Shown here in pieces: positions 18,130 to 27,496 of a stretch of DNA of 64,000 nt. The stretch lies in contig CAUJIN010000034.1 of NCBI GenBank assembly GCA_963205495.1, positions 186,001-250,000 on the forward strand, read 5' to 3'. Position 1 is the stretch's first letter; every line of letters starts with the position of its first letter. The notes beneath the pieces are model-generated. The model was not told where the DNA came from. It saw only the letters and a list, made by a program, of their open reading frames with translations, and ran no database searches. This DNA is from Pseudomonadota bacterium. Its GTDB lineage: Bacteria > Pseudomonadota > Gammaproteobacteria > Xanthomonadales > Xanthomonadaceae. The position numbers were made by a program, and so were the translations under genes.

Positions 18130-19308
18130 TCAGCCGCGGATGCGTCCGCGCAGCGTGCTGGCGGAGTGCGGGCCCGCTTCGTGGATCAGCGCGCGCGCGG
18201 CGTCGATCCGGCCCCAGGTGTTCCACAGCAGCACGCCGCGCACTCGGCCCTGGTCGAGATAGTAGAGGACGCCCTCGCGGTGGGGTTCGACCCAGTCCTC
18301 GAAGATTTCCAGGCGCGAATCGAGCGTGCCGACGGCCTCGTAGCCCAGGTCGAACAGGTCGGAGTAGAAGAACGGCAGTCCGGCGTAGGGTTCGGGTTTT
18401 CCGGCCATCGCAAGGCCGGCGATGCGGCCGGTGGAAAGCGCCGTGTCCTCGTGCTCGACGCGGCGTCGGCCCAGCGCCTGGCTGGGGAAGTTGGCGACGT
18501 CGCCGGCGGCGAAAAGGTCGAATACCGTGGTGCGCATGCACTCGTCCACCACGATGCCGTTGTTCACCTGCGCTCCCGCGGCTTCGGCCAGCGTGGTTTC
18601 CGGAATGATCCCGAGACCTGCCACCACGGCGTCGGCTTCCAGCGCGCTGCCGTCATCCAGGGCAAGCCGCACCGTGTTTCCTTCCTGCGTGCCGTCCTTG
18701 ACCATCCGTCCGGTACGCACGTCGATGCCGCGATCGCGGTAGTAGTTCTCGATGAAGCGGCACAGGTCCGCCGGATAGGCGCGCGCACCCAGCATCGGCT
18801 CGGGGAACACCATGGTCACGCGACAGCCGTGGCCGACCAGCGCGGCGGCGATTTCCGAACCGACGAAGCCGCCGCCGATGACGACGATGCGGGCCTCTTT
18901 CTCCGCCAGCGCGAGCAGGCGGTGGTAATCGTCCAGGGTGCGGTAGGCGAGGATGCGGTCGCCTTCGAAGGGCAGGCGGCGCGCGCTGCCGCCGGTGGCG
19001 AACAGCAGCTTGCCGTAGCGATACGTTTCGCCGCGGTCGTCGGTGACGGTGTGTGCATCGGCGTCGATCGCGGTGGCGCGACGGCCGAGGAAGAGCTGCG
19101 CACCGCTGGCTGCAATCGGTCGCCAGATGCTGTTTTCGCCGGCGTCCTTCCACAGCGCCTTGCTCAGCGGCGGACGGTTGTAGGGCGGGTGTTTTTCGGC
19201 GCCGATCATGCCGATGCTGGCGGACGGATCGGTTTCAGCGAGGGCTTGCGCCGCGGCTTCGGCGGCCATGCCGGCGCCGAGGATGAGGTGATCGAAGTGA
19301 TGGTGCAT
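18130..19308 (-). CDS. AIF-like FAD-dependent NAD(P)H oxidoreductase
   Basis: 392 residues. The start at 19308 is chosen because it has AGGAG at good spacing and begins the FAD-binding strand (FDHLILGAGMAAEAAAQAL). The NAD(P)-binding motif VVIGGGFVGSEIAAAL and the FAD-closing LFAAGDVANF are present. The C-terminal part (GVLYYLDQGRVRGVLLWNTW followed by GRIDAARALI) resembles the dimerisation domain of apoptosis-inducing factor rather than that of a classic ferredoxin reductase. No Cys pair of a disulfide reductase is visible. The role is unknown: an electron-transfer flavoprotein, perhaps for a ferredoxin or quinone. Divergent from the secreted hydrolase gene. Confidence 0.82.
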   Translation of the reverse strand: MHHHFDHLILGAGMAAEAAAQALAETDPSASIGMIGAEKHPPYNRPPLSKALWKDAGENSIWRPIAASGAQLFLGRRATAIDADAHTVTDDRGETYRYGKLLFATGGSARRLPFEGDRILAYRTLDDYHRLLALAEKEARIVVIGGGFVGSEIAAALVGHGCRVTMVFPEPMLGARAYPADLCRFIENYYRDRGIDVRTGRMVKDGTQEGNTVRLALDDGSALEADAVVAGLGIIPETTLAEAAGAQVNNGIVVDECMRTTVFDLFAAGDVANFPSQALGRRRVEHEDTALSTGRIAGLAMAGKPEPYAGLPFFYSDLFDLGYEAVGTLDSRLEIFEDWVEPHREGVLYYLDQGRVRGVLLWNTWGRIDAARALIHEAGPHSASTLRGRIRG

Positions 19309-19463
19309 CGCCTGGACTCCTGTGTGATTCGATACCGCCGTGCATTGTCGCGCCGCGCGGGCTGCAGGGGGTAACGGTGGCGCCATTGCGTTCTTCGGCA
19401 AAGCGGAAAGCGCGCCCGGTTTCGCGTTTTCTGCATCAATCGTGAGGCGCATCGCGGTTTTTC

Positions 19464-19479
19464 GTTGCGGCGCCGCAAC
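19464..19479. promoter_or_regulatory. Perfect 16-bp palindrome, candidate operator
   Basis: GTTGCGGC followed directly by its reverse complement GCCGCAAC. It lies 11 bp upstream of a candidate -35 box for the hydrolase gene, the usual location of an activator or divergent-regulator site. No regulator is identified. Confidence 0.4.
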
Positions 19480-19490
19480 ATCGAAAGTTC

Positions 19491-19518
19491 TTGCGCTTTC
19501 CATTCGCCTGCGTATGCT
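19491..19518 (+). promoter_or_regulatory. Candidate promoter of hydrolase/DUF4785-like operon
   Basis: TTGCGC at 19491-19496 and TATGCT at 19513-19518, 16-bp spacer. It would give a leader of about 100 nt with a GGGGAG ribosome binding site before the ATG at 19628. Confidence 0.45.
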
Positions 19519-19627
19519 GCGGCCAGCTTCGGCCAAGGGAAACGCCGCGGCAATGGCGGTGCCGATGTGCGAGGGAACGGGATCGCATCGGCTCGCCCCA
19601 CCAGAAGAAAACGGGGAGAACCATCGA

Positions 19628-20491
19628 ATGAAACGTTTTGCTGGCCGGCTCATCGCCGGCCTCGCGCTGCTTGCTGCGACCTTTTCAGCCCACGCCGTGA
19701 CCGGCGTCGCCTTTGTCCACGGCACCGGCAACCAGACCAACGCCTTGGCCGACTACTGGACCGCCGACATGGTCAACTCGGTGCGCCAGGGCCTGCCCAA
19801 CCAGGCCAACTACACCGTCATCAACTGCGAGTTCGAACGCTACATGTGGGACAGCCGCGCCGCCGGGTGTCTTGCCGGCCAGCTCACCAGCTTCATCAAT
19901 GCGCGCGGCATCACGGACCTGGTGGTCATCACCCATTCCAACGGCGGCAACGTGATGCGCTGGATCCTGTCGAATCCGACCTTCGACAGTCGCTACCCCA
20001 ACATCATCAGCAAGATCCGCTGGGTCAACGCGCTGGCGCCGTCCTCGGCCGGCACGCCGCTGGCCAACGCGGTGACGGCCGGCAACGTGTTCGAACAGTC
20101 GCTCGGCTGGCTGCTGGGCTATGCCTCCGATGCGGTGAAGATGCAGCAGACCCACTGGATGTCGCAGTACAACGCGCAGAACCTCTACGGCACGGCGGGC
20201 CGCCCGGCCCTGCCCAAGGGCTTCTGGTCGGTGACGGGCAGCAATGTGCGCTCTGCGGTGTGGACGGCCAACAGCTATTGCGGCGGCTACCAGTACCAGG
20301 TTGGCCTCACCGTCACCCAGGCATGGCTCAACTCCTGCTCCGACGGCTTTCTCAACTGCGACAGCCAGCGTGCCGCCGGCAAGCCGTGGTTCACCGACAC
20401 CCAGCGCACCAGCAAGGGCTACTACCTGAGCCACCACCAGAGCCGTCGCCAGTGCTTCAACCTCGACGTCATCCTGCGCAACGATCTGTGA
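19628..20491 (+). CDS. Secreted alpha/beta-hydrolase (lipase-like)
   Basis: 287 residues with a signal peptide (MKRFAGRLIAGLALLAATFS, cleavage after AHA). Residues near 25-35 (GVAFVHGTGNQ) form the first strand and oxyanion loop of an alpha/beta hydrolase. VVITHSNGGNVMRWIL is the nucleophile elbow; Ser is centred in T-H-S-N-G-G, so the usual first Gly of GxSxG is Thr. A late His in LSHHQSRRQCF is a candidate catalytic His. Several Cys residues suggest disulfides and extracellular location. It forms a pair with the DUF4785-like gene 8 bp downstream. Family call is supported; the substrate (lipid or other ester) is not known. Confidence 0.7.
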   Translation: MKRFAGRLIAGLALLAATFSAHAVTGVAFVHGTGNQTNALADYWTADMVNSVRQGLPNQANYTVINCEFERYMWDSRAAGCLAGQLTSFINARGITDLVVITHSNGGNVMRWILSNPTFDSRYPNIISKIRWVNALAPSSAGTPLANAVTAGNVFEQSLGWLLGYASDAVKMQQTHWMSQYNAQNLYGTAGRPALPKGFWSVTGSNVRSAVWTANSYCGGYQYQVGLTVTQAWLNSCSDGFLNCDSQRAAGKPWFTDTQRTSKGYYLSHHQSRRQCFNLDVILRNDL

Positions 20492-20499
20492 GGCCCGCC

Positions 20500-21726
20500 A
20501 TGAAGACCATGAAAATTTCCCTTCTGGCCGCGGCGCTCGCGCTGGCCGGTGCCTCCCGCGCGGAAACCCTGCGGCTGCAGCGCGTGGAAGGCGACCTGAT
20601 CCCTTCCTCGCTGGTCACTGCCAAGGCGGCACCTGCGCCGATGGCGGAGGAATCCCGGCCGGTGTATTTCTCCTGGGCGCTGGATGCGAACGAGGCCCTT
20701 TCGCCCCCCGCGCCGTTCCGCGCCGAAAGCCGCGAGTTCTGGACCCAGCTCGACGCCGCCAAGGCGAAGCAGGGCTGGGGCTTCGTGCCGACCGCCGAAG
20801 GTGCGCTGGTGCGCATCAGCCTGCAGGGTGCGGGCAAGAACCGCTCGCTGCGCGCATCCGACGTGCAGCTGCGTGTCGATGGCGCGGTGCGCGACAGCGC
20901 CTCGGTGATCGAGCATCTGGCGGAAGATGCCGATCTCAAGGCCGTGGGTGCGCAGTTCAGCGACGGCACCCTGGTGTTTCAGCTCGCCCCGGGGCTGGTC
21001 GGCAAGCGCATCGATGTGGCCTTGCCCAAGTCCGCCGCGGGTGCGCTGATGCATGTGCTCGAACCCGCCAGTCCGGTTGTGATGACGCTTTCCGCCAATG
21101 CCGTGCAGGCCGTGCCGGGACAGCGGATCACGCTGGATGCAGGCTTTCTCGACCAGGCCAAGGCGCGCTCGGCCAGGAAGGTGGCAGGACTCGTCACGGC
21201 GCCGGATGGCCGCAGTTTCGATCTGGAGTTCCGGATCGACAAGGCCGGTCGCGCGGTTGCGAGTTTCGAGATACCCGCCGATGCCGGCGGTGGGCTGGAG
21301 CCGTGGGAAATCCACGCCTTCGGCAGCGCGCAGCTGGCAAAGGACACGGTGCTGCGCGACGCCCGCACCGCGGTGATGGTGGGCCTGCCGACGGCGCGCT
21401 TCACGGGTGCGGCCGAGGTGCTGCAGCGCGACGGCGGCGTGGTGTTCCAGATGCCGGTGGAGACCGCCGCGGCGGGACGCTACGAGCTGCGCGGCACGCT
21501 CTACGGCAGCGATGCCTCCGGCGTGCTCAAACCCATGGCCATCGCGCACGGTGCCCAGGTGCTGGGCGCGGGGGGCGGCACGCTGGAGCTGCACTTCACT
21601 CCGGACGTGCTGAATCCGGCGCTGGGAGCGCCCTATGCGCTGCGTGACCTGAACCTTTCGGACCAGAGCCGCATGAGCCTGTCCGAACAGCGCCGCGAGG
21701 CGCTCGACATCGCGCAGCTTCCGTAA
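20500..21726 (+). CDS. Secreted protein, DUF4785-like
   Basis: 408 residues with a signal peptide (MKTMKISLLAAALALAGASRA). No enzymatic motif is seen. The protein reads as several beta-sandwich modules: one around residues 175-285 (VVMTLSANAVQAVPGQRITLDA onward) and one around 300-380. By its length, position and module order it resembles DUF4785 proteins of Legionella and xanthomonads, but this is recognition from memory and needs a profile search. It starts 8 bp after the hydrolase stop, so the two secreted proteins are probably co-expressed; a chaperone, inhibitor or surface-binding partner of the hydrolase is possible. Confidence 0.6.
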   Translation: MKTMKISLLAAALALAGASRAETLRLQRVEGDLIPSSLVTAKAAPAPMAEESRPVYFSWALDANEALSPPAPFRAESREFWTQLDAAKAKQGWGFVPTAEGALVRISLQGAGKNRSLRASDVQLRVDGAVRDSASVIEHLAEDADLKAVGAQFSDGTLVFQLAPGLVGKRIDVALPKSAAGALMHVLEPASPVVMTLSANAVQAVPGQRITLDAGFLDQAKARSARKVAGLVTAPDGRSFDLEFRIDKAGRAVASFEIPADAGGGLEPWEIHAFGSAQLAKDTVLRDARTAVMVGLPTARFTGAAEVLQRDGGVVFQMPVETAAAGRYELRGTLYGSDASGVLKPMAIAHGAQVLGAGGGTLELHFTPDVLNPALGAPYALRDLNLSDQSRMSLSEQRREALDIAQLP

Positions 21727-21744
21727 CCGGAACGCCGGGTGACG

Positions 21745-21779
21745 CACGAACGGCCGGGACTTGCGCCCGGCCGTTCGTG
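21745..21779 (+). terminator. Strong hairpin terminator after the DUF4785-like gene
   Basis: A perfect 14-bp stem, CACGAACGGCCGGG at 21745-21758 with CCCGGCCGTTCGTG at 21766-21779, around a 7-nt loop, followed by TTT. It lies between two convergent genes and ends 7 bp before the kbl stop codon, so it may serve both strands. Confidence 0.75.
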
Positions 21780-21786
21780 TTTGCGC

Positions 21787-22977
21787 TCAGCCGATCACGC
21801 CCAGCTCGCGCCCGATCCTGGTGAAGGCGGCGATGGCGCGGTCCAGGTGCTCGCGCGCGTGCGCCGCACTCATCTGGGTGCGGATGCGCGCCTGGCCCTT
21901 GGGCACCACGGGGAAGAAGAAGCCGATGGCGTAGATGCCTTCCTCCAGCAGCCGCTCGGCGAACTTCTGCGCCAGCGGAGCGTCGTGGAGCATCACCGGG
22001 CAGATCGGGTGGTTGCCGGGCTTGAGATCGAAACCTGCTGCGGTCATTTTCTCGCGGAAATACGCGGTGTTCTGCGCCAGCCGCTCGCGCAGCTCGCCGG
22101 CTTCATCGAGCAGGTCGAATACCTCGATTCCGGCGGCCACGACGTGCGGTGGAAGCGAGTTGGAAAAAAGATAGGGGCGCGAGCGCTGGCGCAGCATCTC
22201 GATCACCTCGCGCCGGGCCGTGGTGAAGCCGCCCAGCGCGCCGCCCAGCGCCTTGCCGAGCGTGCCGGTGATGATGTCGATCTTGTCCAGCACGCCCTTC
22301 ACTTCGGCACTGCCGCGGCCGCTGGTGCCGAGGAAGCCGGTGGCGTGGCATTCGTCGATGTGGACGAGGGCGTCGTACTTCTTCGCCAGCGCGGTGATTT
22401 CATCGAGCGGGGCGACGAAGCCGTCCATCGAGAACACCCCGTCTGTGGTGATCAGGATCGTGCGAGCGCCGTCTGCGCGGGCCTGCTTGAGCTGGGCCTC
22501 CAGATCGGCCATGTCGCAATTGGCGTAGCGATAGCGCCGGGCCTTGCACAGGCGCACCCCGTCGATGATCGAGGCGTGGTTGAGCGCATCGGAAATGATC
22601 GCGTCCTCCGGCCCCAGCAAGGGCTCGAACAGTCCGCCGTTGGCGTCGAAGCAGGCGGCGTAGAGGATGGTGTCTTCGGTGCCGAAGAACCGGGCGATCT
22701 TCGCCTCGAGCCGCTTGTGCAGGTCCTGGGTGCCGCAGATGAAGCGCACCGAGGCCATGCCGAAGCCGTGGGTGTCCAGCGCCTTTTTTGCCGCCTCGAT
22801 CAAGCGCGGGTGATCGGCCAGGCCGAGGTAGTTGTTGGCGCAGAAATTCAATACCTTGCGGCCATCTTCCATCGTGATTTCCGCGGACTGCGGCGAGACG
22901 ATGATGCGTTCGCGCTTGAACAGGCCGTCGCGCTCGATGCCCGCCAGCTCGTCGGCGTAGCGTTGGGTCAGGGACAT
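21787..22977 (-). CDS. kbl: Glycine C-acetyltransferase (2-amino-3-ketobutyrate CoA ligase)
   Basis: 396 residues, PLP enzyme that cleaves 2-amino-3-oxobutyrate with CoA to glycine and acetyl-CoA, the second step of threonine breakdown. It begins [18 protein letters not shown], with GGAGGATTT upstream. [27 protein letters not shown] and [13 protein letters not shown] (PLP Lys) are standard for the alpha-oxoamine synthase family, and the length equals E. coli Kbl. The usual partner tdh is not in the window, so threonine dehydrogenase must be encoded elsewhere or the enzyme acts alone. Confidence 0.94.
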   Translation of the reverse strand: MSLTQRYADELAGIERDGLFKRERIIVSPQSAEITMEDGRKVLNFCANNYLGLADHPRLIEAAKKALDTHGFGMASVRFICGTQDLHKRLEAKIARFFGTEDTILYAACFDANGGLFEPLLGPEDAIISDALNHASIIDGVRLCKARRYRYANCDMADLEAQLKQARADGARTILITTDGVFSMDGFVAPLDEITALAKKYDALVHIDECHATGFLGTSGRGSAEVKGVLDKIDIITGTLGKALGGALGGFTTARREVIEMLRQRSRPYLFSNSLPPHVVAAGIEVFDLLDEAGELRERLAQNTAYFREKMTAAGFDLKPGNHPICPVMLHDAPLAQKFAERLLEEGIYAIGFFFPVVPKGQARIRTQMSAAHAREHLDRAIAAFTRIGRELGVIG

Positions 22978-23025
22978 GGGAAATCCTCCGGAAATGACAG
23001 GCGCGCACGATAGCATCGGCGCGCG

Positions 23026-23053
23026 TTGAGTTCCGCGCCGCGGCTGCGACAAT
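23026..23053 (+). promoter_or_regulatory. Candidate promoter of the phosphopantetheinyl transferase gene
   Basis: TTGAGT at 23026-23031 and GACAAT at 23048-23053 with a 16-bp spacer, followed by GCGGC. The start codon is at 23090. Confidence 0.4.
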
Positions 23054-23089
23054 GCGGCATCCATTCCGCCGGATGTCGTGGAAAGCGCG

Positions 23090-23782
23090 ATGCGCGTGCT
23101 GCTGGGCCTGGAGGCCGTCAACGAGGTGCTCGAACGCCTGCCGCCCGGGGAGGGCTGGCTTGGCGATGAAGAGCGCGCGCGCCTGGCTGCGATGCGCCAC
23201 CCGCAGCGTCGCGCCCAGTTCCTTGCCGGCCACGCGCTGGCGCGAGATCTGCTGGCGCGCGCCGAAGGCGGCGACTGGCGCGACTGGCGACTGGAACGCG
23301 ACGCGCAGGGCGCGCCGTGCGCGCTGCGGCGCGGGGCCGTATCCGGTTTGCGCATTTCCCTGGCGCACAGCGCGGGGCAGGTTGCAGGCGCCGTGGCCGA
23401 GGTTCCGGTCGGCGTGGATCTCGAGCACGCGCCGCGCGAGCGCGACCTTCTGGCGCTCGCCGAGGCGCTGTATCCGCAGGAGTTCTCGCAGTGGCTCGCG
23501 GCGCTGGATGAAGCCCGGCGGCGGACGCATTTCTACCGGCGCTGGACCCTGGACGAGGCTCATGGCAAGGCCCTGGGCGTGGGACTTCAGCCCAAGGCGC
23601 TGGTTCGGCAGGCGTGGCTGCCCGCCGTCGAGGACGCGCCGCACGCCTGGACCTGGGATCTTGCGGACGGCTGGCTGGCGCTGGCGCTGGGCGAGCCGCA
23701 CGCCGCACCGCCGCGGATCGAAGCCCCGCCGCTGCATGATCCTTCGATTCCGCAGGCATGGAGCCTGCGTTTGGTGCCCTGA
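23090..23782 (+). CDS. 4'-phosphopantetheinyl transferase superfamily protein
   Basis: About 230 residues, Sfp/AcpT-type. It carries [14 protein letters not shown] and VGVDLEH (GVDxE metal site) and the downstream helix [16 protein letters not shown], which corresponds to WxxKEAxxK with Lys replaced by Asp at one position. Such enzymes attach the phosphopantetheine arm of CoA to carrier proteins. The ATG at 23090 has GGAAAG four bases upstream; a GTG four codons earlier is the alternative. It lies far from acpP (55.1 kb), so it may serve either AcpP or a separate carrier protein, for instance of an aryl polyene or polyketide cluster; the sequence does not decide. Confidence 0.8.
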   Translation: MRVLLGLEAVNEVLERLPPGEGWLGDEERARLAAMRHPQRRAQFLAGHALARDLLARAEGGDWRDWRLERDAQGAPCALRRGAVSGLRISLAHSAGQVAGAVAEVPVGVDLEHAPRERDLLALAEALYPQEFSQWLAALDEARRRTHFYRRWTLDEAHGKALGVGLQPKALVRQAWLPAVEDAPHAWTWDLADGWLALALGEPHAAPPRIEAPPLHDPSIPQAWSLRLVP

Positions 23783-23958
23783 AGGCGAGCCGCACGCCGC
23801 TCGATGCCCGAACGCAATCCGGCCTGCCGCCTGGGCGGGTGGCCCCGCTGCGAATGGCGGCACGGGACGGAGGATTGCCGCAGCAGAACGTTCCTCGCCG
23901 GCACCGGTGCGTGGATCGCCGCGCGCCGCGGTCCCCGGCGCGGGAAATCGCGGCCGGC

Positions 23959-23967
23959 TGATACACT
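23959..23967 (+). promoter_or_regulatory. Extended -10 element before uup
   Basis: TG-A-TACACT: an extended -10 form without a recognisable -35. The ATG at 23974 is seven bases further on, so a leaderless or nearly leaderless mRNA is predicted. Confidence 0.35.
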
Positions 23968-23973
23968 GCGCGC

Positions 23974-25854
23974 ATGTCCCTGATCTCCTTGAACCAGCTC
24001 GACTACAGCGTGGGCGGCCCGCTGCTGCTCGACCATGTGGACCTCTCCATCGAGGCGGGCGAGCGCATCGCCCTGATCGGCCGCAACGGCGCGGGAAAAT
24101 CCACCCTGCTCAAGCTGCTGGCGGGTGAAATCCATCCCGACGACGGCCAGGTCCGGGTGCAGTCGGGCACGCGCATCGCGCGGCTGGAGCAGGAAGTGCC
24201 GCCGGGTGCTTCGGGCAGCGTGTTCGACGTGGTGTCCGAAGGCCTGGGCGGAATCGGCGCGGACCTGGCGCTGTTCCACCGCCTGAGCCATGCCGAATCC
24301 GTGGACACTGAGTCGCTGGCTGCGGTGCAGTCCCGCATCGAGGCCGCGCAGGGCTGGGATGCCGATCGGCGCGTGGCCGATGTCCTCAAGCAGCTGGAGC
24401 TGGACGGCGAGGCCGCGTTCGCGCGCCTTTCCGGCGGCATGAAGCGCCGCGTGCTGCTGGCCCGCGCGCTGGTGTGCGCCCCCGACGTGCTGCTGCTGGA
24501 CGAACCCACCAACCACCTCGACATCGAGGCCATCGACTGGCTCGAAGGCTTCCTTTCCAGCTGGCGCGGCGCGCTGGTGTTCGTCACCCACGACCGCCGC
24601 TTCCTGCGCGCGCTGGCCACGCGCATCGTCGAGATCGACCGCGGCCAGGTCACGAGCTGGCCGGGCGACTTCGACAACTACCTGCGCCGGCGCGAGGAGC
24701 GCCTGCACGCGCAATCGGTGGAGAACGCGCGCTTCGACGCGTTTCTGGCCGAGGAGGAAGTCTGGATCCGGCAGGGCATCAAGGCGCGCCGCACCCGCAA
24801 CGAGGGCCGCGTGCGGCGGCTCAAGGCGCTGCGCAATGAACGCGCCCAGCGCCGCGAGCTGCAGGGCAACGTGAAGATGATGCTGGCCGAGGCGGAAGCT
24901 TCGGGCAAGAAGGTGCTCCAGGCGCGCGATGTCGGTTTCTCTTTCGGCGATGTCCCCATCGTGCGCGGTCTTGCGACCACGCTCCTGCGCGGCGATCGCA
25001 TCGGCCTGATCGGCCCCAACGGCAGCGGAAAATCGACCCTGCTCAAGCTGCTGCTGGGGGAATTGATCCCGCAGCACGGCGAGATCGTGCGCGGCACCCA
25101 GCTGGCGATCGCGTATTTCGACCAGTACCGTGCCACCCTGCGCGAGGACTGGAACGCGCTGGACAACGTGGCCGAAGGCCGCGAGTTCATCGAGGTCGGC
25201 GGCAAGCGCAAGCACGTGCTGGGCTACCTACAGGATTTCCTGTTCACCCCGGAACGCGCGCGTGCGCCGATCACGCGGCTTTCCGGCGGCGAGCGCAACC
25301 GCCTGCTGCTGGCCAAGCTTTTCGCCCAGCCGGCCAATCTCCTGGTGATGGACGAACCTACCAACGACCTCGACGTGGAAACGCTGGAACTGTTGGAAGA
25401 TCTGCTGGGCGACTATGCCGGCACGCTGATCCTGGTCAGCCACGACCGCGAGTTCCTCGACAACGTGGTCACCTCCACCCTGGTGATGGAAGGCGAAGGG
25501 CGGGTGGGCGAATACGTGGGCGGCTACAGCGACTGGCTGCGCCAGCGCGAGACTCCCGTCCGGATCGATTCGTCCCCGTCGCCAGCCGTCGTCGATCCAT
25601 CGCGCCCGATCGACCCGCCGCCCGCGCGCCGCAAGCTCAGCTACAAGGACCAGCGCGAGCTGGACCTCCTGCCCGCGCGCATCGAGGAGCTGGAATCCCG
25701 GATCGCGGCGCAAACCCGGTCGATGAGCGATCCGGCTTTTTTCCGCCAGCCGCACGACGTCGTGACCGCCTACCAGACCGCGCTCGACCAGGCGCAGCGC
25801 GAGCTGGACGCCTGCTACGCGCGCTGGGAGGCGCTGGAGGCGATGGTTTCCTGA
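23974..25854 (+). CDS. uup: ABC-F ATPase Uup
   Basis: 626 residues with two ABC domains and no membrane segment. First domain: Walker A GRNGAGKST, signature RLSGGMKRRVLLAR, Walker B LLLDEPTNHLD. Second: GPNGSGKST, LSGGERNRLLLAK, LVMDEPTNDLD. A long linker of charged helices lies between them and a C-terminal coiled coil (residues about 545-626, rich in Glu, Arg and Gln) is the Uup-type DNA-binding end. ABC-F proteins act on ribosomes; Uup is also linked to precise transposon excision and branched DNA handling. Full length. Confidence 0.92.
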   Translation: MSLISLNQLDYSVGGPLLLDHVDLSIEAGERIALIGRNGAGKSTLLKLLAGEIHPDDGQVRVQSGTRIARLEQEVPPGASGSVFDVVSEGLGGIGADLALFHRLSHAESVDTESLAAVQSRIEAAQGWDADRRVADVLKQLELDGEAAFARLSGGMKRRVLLARALVCAPDVLLLDEPTNHLDIEAIDWLEGFLSSWRGALVFVTHDRRFLRALATRIVEIDRGQVTSWPGDFDNYLRRREERLHAQSVENARFDAFLAEEEVWIRQGIKARRTRNEGRVRRLKALRNERAQRRELQGNVKMMLAEAEASGKKVLQARDVGFSFGDVPIVRGLATTLLRGDRIGLIGPNGSGKSTLLKLLLGELIPQHGEIVRGTQLAIAYFDQYRATLREDWNALDNVAEGREFIEVGGKRKHVLGYLQDFLFTPERARAPITRLSGGERNRLLLAKLFAQPANLLVMDEPTNDLDVETLELLEDLLGDYAGTLILVSHDREFLDNVVTSTLVMEGEGRVGEYVGGYSDWLRQRETPVRIDSSPSPAVVDPSRPIDPPPARRKLSYKDQRELDLLPARIEELESRIAAQTRSMSDPAFFRQPHDVVTAYQTALDQAQRELDACYARWEALEAMVS

Positions 25855-25993
25855 GAGCGCCTTCGCGGAAACGGCACCGGCCGCGATGGGTTTGCCGGAA
25901 CGATGGCCGGCACGACGTTGACCTGCGGCCCGCACTGCCCCGAAGCTAGCGCGCCTGAGCCGCGCATTCGCGTTCGGCGCACGGACAGCCCGC

Positions 25994-27478
25994 ATGAGCG
26001 TGAACGTTCCCCTCGTCACCACCTTCGTCATCTACATCCTGGCCATGGTCGGGATCGGCTTCTACGCCTGGTGGCGAACCCACACGCTTTCCGACTACAT
26101 CCTCGGCGGCCGCAGCCTCAACCCCTTCGTCACCGCGCTGGCGGCGGGCGCCTCGGACATGAGCGGCTGGCTGCTGATGGGCGTGCCGGGCGCGGTGTAC
26201 CTGTCGGGGCTGTCGGAAGGCTGGATCGCGGTGGGGCTTTGCATCGGCGCCTATCTCAACTGGAAGTTCGTGGCCGCGCCGCTGCGCGTCTACACCGAGC
26301 GCGCCGGAAACGCGCTCACGTTGCCCGACTACTTCACCCAGCGATTTTCCGACGACCGCCGCCTGCTGCGGGTGTTCTCGGCCCTGGTCATCCTGGTGTT
26401 CTTCGCCATCTACGCCGCATCGGGCGTGGTGGCCGGCGCGCGCCTGTTCGAGAGCATCTTCGGGATGAGCTACTCCAGCGCGCTCTGGGCCGGCGCCTCG
26501 GCCACGATCCTCTACACCCTGGTCGGCGGTTTCCTCGCGGTGAGCTGGACCGACACGGTGCAGGCCAGCCTGATGATCGTGGCGCTGATCCTCACCCCGG
26601 TGGTGGTGATGGTGCTGCTGGGTGGGCCTGCGGCCAGCATCGCGCAGGTGCAAGCCATCCATCCGGACCACCTCGACGTGCTGCGCGGCACCAGCGCCGT
26701 GGGCATCGTCTCGCTGCTGGCCTGGGGTTTGGGCTACTTCGGCCAGCCGCACATCCTGGCGCGCTTCATGGCGGCCGATTCCGCCGCCTCCATTCCGGCC
26801 GCGCGCCGCATCGGCATGACCTGGATGGTGCTGTGCCTGGCCGGTGCGATCGCGGTGGGGCTGTTCGGTTCGGCGTGGTTCGCGGCGCATCCCGATCCGC
26901 AGGTCACGGCCAATTCCGAGCGGGTGTTCATCGTGTTCGCCCAGACCCTGTTCAATCCCTGGATCGGCGGCGTGCTGCTGTCGGCCATCCTCGCCGCGGT
27001 GATGAGCACGCTCAGCGCCCAGCTGCTGGTCTGCGCCAGCGCCTTGACCGAGGATTTCTACCGCGCCCTGCTGCGCCCGCGAGCCGGCCAGCGCGAACTG
27101 GTCTGGGTGGGACGCCTCACCGTGCTGGCGGTGGCGGTGCTGGCCATTGCGCTGGCCAGCGACCCCGAATCGCGCGTGTTCGGACTGGTGAGCTACGCCT
27201 GGGCGGGCTTTGGCGCGGCCTTCGGGCCGGTGATCCTGTTCTCGCTGCTGTGGCGTCGCACCACCCGCAACGGCGCGCTGGCGGGAATGCTGGTCGGTGC
27301 GGTCACGGTGCTGGTGTGGGGCTCGTTCCAGTGGTTCGGGCTGTACGAGATCATCCCCGGATTCGCGCTGGCGAGCCTGGCCATCATCGGCGTCAGCCTC
27401 GCCGACCGCGAGCCGTCGCAGGCGGTGCGCGCCACCTTCGAGCAGGTGCAGGCCGAGCTTTCCGAACTGCACCGCTGA
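25994..27478 (+). CDS. putP: Sodium/proline symporter
   Basis: 494 residues, SSS family symporter with about 13 membrane helices. The N-terminal segments DYILGGRSLNPFVTALAAGA and SDMSGWLLMGVPGAVY (Na+-site helix) and the GLGYFGQPHILARFMA stretch are typical of PutP. It imports proline with Na+ as carbon source or osmoprotectant. No putA is in the window. It ends 18 bp before the convergent Na/Pi symporter gene with no room for a long terminator. Confidence 0.92.
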   Translation: MSVNVPLVTTFVIYILAMVGIGFYAWWRTHTLSDYILGGRSLNPFVTALAAGASDMSGWLLMGVPGAVYLSGLSEGWIAVGLCIGAYLNWKFVAAPLRVYTERAGNALTLPDYFTQRFSDDRRLLRVFSALVILVFFAIYAASGVVAGARLFESIFGMSYSSALWAGASATILYTLVGGFLAVSWTDTVQASLMIVALILTPVVVMVLLGGPAASIAQVQAIHPDHLDVLRGTSAVGIVSLLAWGLGYFGQPHILARFMAADSAASIPAARRIGMTWMVLCLAGAIAVGLFGSAWFAAHPDPQVTANSERVFIVFAQTLFNPWIGGVLLSAILAAVMSTLSAQLLVCASALTEDFYRALLRPRAGQRELVWVGRLTVLAVAVLAIALASDPESRVFGLVSYAWAGFGAAFGPVILFSLLWRRTTRNGALAGMLVGAVTVLVWGSFQWFGLYEIIPGFALASLAIIGVSLADREPSQAVRATFEQVQAELSELHR

Positions 27479-27496
27479 GGCGTTTGCGCGCCGGGC

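Larger units (their letters stand above)
19309..19627. other. Divergent intergenic region with palindrome and promoter
   Basis: 319 bp between the start codons of the FAD oxidoreductase (-) and the hydrolase (+). It holds a perfect 16-bp palindrome at 19464-19479 (GTTGCGGC/GCCGCAAC) and a promoter-like pair at 19491-19518. No ORF here has support. Confidence 0.6.
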
